DNA of 60,592 bases from CAZFYZ01 sp964523735. GTDB taxonomy: Bacteria > Armatimonadota > UBA5829. The position numbers and the translations under genes were made by a program. The DNA lies in contig CAZFYZ010000006.1 in NCBI GenBank assembly GCA_964523735.1, positions 1 to 60,592 of the forward strand, in the 5' to 3' direction. This document shows, one piece after another, positions 58,280 to 60,592 of this stretch (positions within the stretch are counted from its first letter, which is position 1; every line of letters begins with the position of its first letter). The notes under the pieces are model-generated. The model was not told where the DNA came from and ran no database searches. It saw nothing but the letters and a program-made list of their open reading frames with translations.

Positions 58280-58329
58280 GTTGTAGGCGGCGTCTCTGAC
58301 GCCGAGGGGTCAGAGACCCCTGCTACAAC
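58280..58329. repeat. 50-base double-hairpin element inside the T-box leader
   Basis: Outer arms GTTGTAG (58280-58286) and CTACAAC (58323-58329) enclose two inner hairpins: GGCGTC-TCT-GACGCC and GGGGTC-AGA-GACCCC. It lies outside the helices needed for tRNA recognition. Its outer arm and GGG-type core recall the repeat at 33890-33941. Confidence 0.75.
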
Positions 58330-58477
58330 GGCCTGTGCGGACGGCATTCTTCCCGCGGCTAACGGGTGACTTTCGTTCGCCGGCATACCCGAGAGCTTCT
58401 CACCAAATACTCCCTCTCTGTGGGTGCCAGCGCCTACTCTTCCCGCTGCGCCTGATCGCAAATCCTATTCCACCTAT

Positions 58478-58506
58478 ATTCTATCTGCTCCCCGGCCGGA
58501 TGTAAA
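58478..58506 (-). promoter_or_regulatory. Promoter of the valS T-box transcript
   Basis: Minus strand: TTTACA (58501-58506), 17-base spacer, TAGAAT (58478-58483). It is placed so that transcription begins about ten bases before the Stem I region. Confidence 0.75.
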
Positions 58507-58540
58507 GTCACTCTGCAAGGAAACAGCTCAGTGCTCCGGA

Positions 58541-58577
58541 GTTGTCATCTCGAACGCAGTGAGAAATCTGCTTCTCC
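58541..58577. repeat. Dispersed-repeat-like segment upstream of the second PEP-CTERM gene
   Basis: The stretch TTGTCATCTCGAACGCAGTG and following AGAAATCTGCTTCTCC resembles a widespread environmental repeat of the form TGTCATTCTGAGCGCAGCGA (from memory). No gene is supported in 58507-58685 apart from it. Confidence 0.5.
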
Positions 58578-58685
58578 CAGGATCCCGGCATAGGCACAGA
58601 GCAGGTCTTTCTGAGAGTGGCAGGTCCTCGCCTCGAGGCGATATGTTGTGTTAACCGCGGGTAAGCTCAGGCGTGAAGAAAGGCA

Positions 58686-58714
58686 TTGACAACGCCAGAT
58701 TGCCATGCTAGACT
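58686..58714 (+). promoter_or_regulatory. Promoter of the second PEP-CTERM gene
   Basis: TTGACA (58686-58691), 17-base spacer, TAGACT (58709-58714) with an extended TGC in front. The transcript would start near 58721 and begin with a weak hairpin around TATATAT (58719-58745). Confidence 0.7.
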
Positions 58715-58776
58715 GCATTTGTGAGCGTTCTATATATACGCACAAGAAACGCAACACTGAGGGGAGGAGAATAAGA

Positions 58777-59580
58777 ATGAAGTTGTTCCTTGTTGTTCTA
58801 TGTCTTGTTGTCTGTATAGCTCCGGCTATAGCCCAGAATCTGGTTGTTGACCCGGGATTCGAGGGTCTGCCTTTCTGGTACGGTGCGGAGTCGTCCGTTG
58901 CGGGGGATGTCATCTGGATGGTTGACCTCCTTGCCACTCCAGGGGCACCACTGTATATGAACTGGGCCGCCAAGTGTGTGCCTTCCGGGGGGCTCATCAG
59001 CGGCGCATCCTCGGAGCAGGTCTGTGCCGGCTGGCTAAACGACGTTCCGTCAACAATACACGGCGGCACACAGGCCCTGCGAATGTATGAGTATACCCTT
59101 GCTCAGACACCCAGTATGCCGCCAATAGCCCTCGAGACGGCTGCCGAGCAGTATGCGTGGCAGTGGATAGCGGTTGACGCCGGCGCTGCCTACTCCGCTT
59201 CCGCGTGGGTCAGGACTGTTGCGACCAACAACTACGCGCAGTACGGTGGCCTTGGCAAATTTGGCTACAGCGGGCTCGACAAAGCGGGAATCAGTATCGT
59301 TGAGTTGGACGCCAACCACTTCGCTATTGAGGGGTTAACCCACAGCGTATATCTGACCGACGCGACAAACGATTGGCGACAGGTTGCCACTAGTTTCACG
59401 ACTAGCGCTAACACAGCCTACGTGCAGTTCCAGCTGCATTCGAGTCTGTCCATCGAGAAGCTCGGCGGCTACGCCGTGTTCGATGACTGCTCGCTCGAGG
59501 CTGTTCCAGAGCCGGGCAGCATTGTCGCTCTTGCTACTGGCCTTGTGGGATTGGTCGGGCTAGTTCGCCGCCGGCGCTAG
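58777..59580 (+). CDS. Secreted PEP-CTERM protein (carbohydrate-binding-like)
   Basis: The 267-residue protein has a signal peptide (MKLFLVVLCLVVCIAPAIA), then NLVVDPGFEGLPFWYG, a common opening of CBM-like jelly-roll domains in PEP-CTERM proteins, and a beta-sandwich ending FDDCSLEAVPEPGSIVALAT and a hydrophobic stretch with VRRRR. The tail is the exosortase sorting signal. GGGGAGGAG stands before the ATG at 58777; an upstream in-frame ATG (58705) lies in the promoter and is not used. The next gene is a paralogue of its main domain, 192 bases downstream. Confidence 0.85.
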   Translation: MKLFLVVLCLVVCIAPAIAQNLVVDPGFEGLPFWYGAESSVAGDVIWMVDLLATPGAPLYMNWAAKCVPSGGLISGASSEQVCAGWLNDVPSTIHGGTQALRMYEYTLAQTPSMPPIALETAAEQYAWQWIAVDAGAAYSASAWVRTVATNNYAQYGGLGKFGYSGLDKAGISIVELDANHFAIEGLTHSVYLTDATNDWRQVATSFTTSANTAYVQFQLHSSLSIEKLGGYAVFDDCSLEAVPEPGSIVALATGLVGLVGLVRRRR

Positions 59581-59621
59581 ATCCCGGGAAGTCTTCTCTC
59601 GTGCGCTCACAGGACAGGGGC

Positions 59622-59645
59622 GCCAGCCCCTGTCCTTTCCATTGC
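59622..59645 (+). terminator. Rho-independent terminator after the PEP-CTERM gene
   Basis: GGACAGGGGC (59622-59631), loop GCCA, GCCCCTGTCC (59636-59645), then TTT. A perfect 10-base stem 41 bases after the stop. Confidence 0.85.
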
Positions 59646-59772
59646 TCTCACTCCACTTCGTTAACCGAACAATCTGCGAGAAAACTCATCCTGGCTCTGT
59701 TGGAGCGACGGCATACTACGGAACGATTCTATGTGTGGTGTCGTGCATCCAGAGCATCCTGAGGGGGAAGTA

Positions 59773-60592
59773 ATGAAGCTGTCGTTGCTGTTTGCTGTCG
59801 TTGGCCTTTTTCTGATTTCTACGTTGAGCCCTGCTGTCGCGGCCAACCTGATTGCCAATCCGGGGTTCGAGACTCCGCTGCCCTTGCCTGGGTACCTTGA
59901 GCCGGTGGGACCGTATTCCACATCCTGGGGTAGCTATGCGGTCGCGTTCAGTGCGCCTGCCGGGGTTTGCACTGGCATGGCGTCCGAGGCTCTTGCGGGA
60001 GCCTACTGGGGCGGAGGCGCCGTCTTCCACTCAGGCAGTGAAGCACTGCGCGTGTACGTCTACAGCCAGACCGCTCTCCCTTCTCCTGCGCACCTGACAG
60101 CCGCTCAGTATGTCAGCGCGGAGGCGGGAAAAGACTACATCGCTTCGGCCTGGGTCAGGACCTACTCCTCCGGCGCCGGGGGGTTCGGTTCTTATGCAGG
60201 CGAGAAAGCCGGCATCAAGATCGAGGAATGCAACTCATCAGGCGCTGTTCTGGCCACGCGTACAGCGTATCTTACCGATGCCACCAACGACTACCGCAAG
60301 GTCTTCATCTCGTTCACTACAGGAGCCCAATGCGCTGCACTCCGGTTCACGCTGGATACCTACCTCTCGTGCTCGTACAACCTGGGCCACATCGCGTACG
60401 ATGATTGCAAGCTCGAGCAGGTCATGCCGCCAACAGTTGTCAGCGGCACAGTAGTATCCGGTGGGCAGCCTGTCTCAGGAGCCACGGTGTCCGTCGACGA
60501 GTACTCGACGGTCAGCCAGAGCGATGGGACCTACTCACTCCAGTTCCCGAGCTCCCCTGACTACCAGTTGATTCGTGCAGAGAAAGGCGGTT
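59773..60592 (+). CDS. Secreted protein related to the previous PEP-CTERM protein, cut by the window end
   Basis: Open from the ATG at 59773 (GAGGGGGAAG upstream) to the last base, 273 codons without stop. It begins MKLSLLFAVVGLFLISTLSP, a signal peptide, then NLIANPGFETPLPLPGYLEP and a jelly-roll domain with EAGKDYIASAWVRT and IAYDDCKLEQV, the same domain as in the upstream gene (ATNNYAQYGG/NDWRQVATSFTT there; NDYRKVFISFTT here). After about residue 220 a carboxypeptidase-regulatory-like domain starts (VSGTVVSGGQPVSGATVSVD, SDGTYSLQFP). The C-terminus, and so any sorting signal, lies beyond the window. Confidence 0.85.
   Translation, partial: MKLSLLFAVVGLFLISTLSPAVAANLIANPGFETPLPLPGYLEPVGPYSTSWGSYAVAFSAPAGVCTGMASEALAGAYWGGGAVFHSGSEALRVYVYSQTALPSPAHLTAAQYVSAEAGKDYIASAWVRTYSSGAGGFGSYAGEKAGIKIEECNSSGAVLATRTAYLTDATNDYRKVFISFTTGAQCAALRFTLDTYLSCSYNLGHIAYDDCKLEQVMPPTVVSGTVVSGGQPVSGATVSVDEYSTVSQSDGTYSLQFPSSPDYQLIRAEKGG

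Larger units (their letters stand above)
58134..58471 (-). ncRNA. T-box leader controlling valS (specifier GUC)
   Basis: The leader senses uncharged tRNA-Val and lets transcription pass the terminator when valine-tRNA is uncharged. On the minus strand the T-box core AGGTGGTACCACGA lies at 58181-58194. Stem I can be drawn: AGCGGG pairs with CCCGUU, AGUA faces GAA in the specifier loop, and GCUGGCA pairs with UGCCGGC (with G:U). The specifier codon is GUC (bases 58368-58370), a valine codon, in GAAAGUCACCC. The AGUAGA motif of the Stem II region and the terminator follow. A 50-base inverted repeat (58280-58329) sits between Stem I and Stem II. Pairings were made by eye. Confidence 0.88.

Noticed and set aside
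58424..58654. 76-codon frame with MPAPTLPAAPDRKSYSTY
   Set aside because: It overlaps the T-box promoter and a dispersed-repeat-like sequence; it has no ribosome-binding site or domain.
1..60592. CRISPR arrays, tRNA or rRNA genes, prophage or insertion sequences
   Set aside because: No regular repeat-spacer pattern, no tRNA-like cloverleaf or rRNA segment, and no transposase or phage protein was recognised. The repeats found are short palindromes or two-copy direct repeats.

Overview
The window looks like a GC-rich chromosome segment from a diderm, free-living, saprophytic bacterium, most likely a metagenome-assembled member of Armatimonadota or a relative. This is inferred from the gene mix, not from a search. 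It carries a lipid A/heptose operon and an apolipoprotein N-acyltransferase (so an outer membrane). It also has type IV-pilin-like H-X9-DG proteins starting GFTLIELLVVIAIIAILAAI, PEP-CTERM secreted proteins, several GH106-like rhamnosidases beside a RhaT symporter and a UroD-fold protein, and frequent TTG/GTG starts. No tRNA, rRNA, CRISPR array, phage or insertion sequence was seen. Two 10-base N runs (43617-43626 and 55632-55641) are scaffold gaps, each splitting one gene.

Layout. 1-127: tail of gyrB. 218-8619: a tightly overlapping operon for lipid A and LPS core (lpxK, a lauroyl-type acyltransferase, two GT9 and one GT2 glycosyltransferase, a LolA-like periplasmic protein, a methyltransferase, a deoxyhypusine-synthase-like protein, heptose-7-phosphate kinase). 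8815-9119: cold-shock gene with a consensus promoter. 9467-13248: a degenerate PEP-synthase-like protein and a DUF58 protein, convergent with lnt. 14812-16084: PEP-CTERM protein; then rodA (minus strand) divergent from an active/inactive pair of M16 peptidases. 20084-20605: a gene-free stretch of direct repeats and hairpins. 20606-31796: a minus-strand secreted/saprophytic block with a 1798-residue beta-helix protein, a pilin-like protein, a ROK regulator with clear promoter and operator, and a GH106 enzyme. 31894-39623: housekeeping genes (nth, a Cys-rich protein, a CDF transporter, an amidohydrolase, a CPBP protein, a STAS protein) and a second pilin-like protein. 39613-45691: lexA convergent with STAS, then hemC-nadB-cobA/hemD-RDD-DUF2752. 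45699-58500: a minus-strand run of T-box leader, valS, AraC-type regulator, rhaT, UroD-like protein and two GH106-like hydrolases. 58686-60592: two related secreted PEP-CTERM-type proteins, the second cut by the window end.

The rhamnoside genes form a plausible catabolic unit: secreted GH106-type enzymes release rhamnose, RhaT imports it and the AraC-type protein senses it. A second GH106 enzyme sits beside its own ROK regulator.

The most unusual signal is a set of short palindromic dispersed repeats that lie in frame inside otherwise conserved proteins: nadB and valS (the same 37-base element, opposite orientations relative to coding), and probably the DUF58, amidohydrolase and deoxyhypusine-synthase-like genes. 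Related repeats lie between genes and inside the valS T-box leader. This resembles, but on this evidence is not the same as, the protein-embedded palindromic elements known from Rickettsia.
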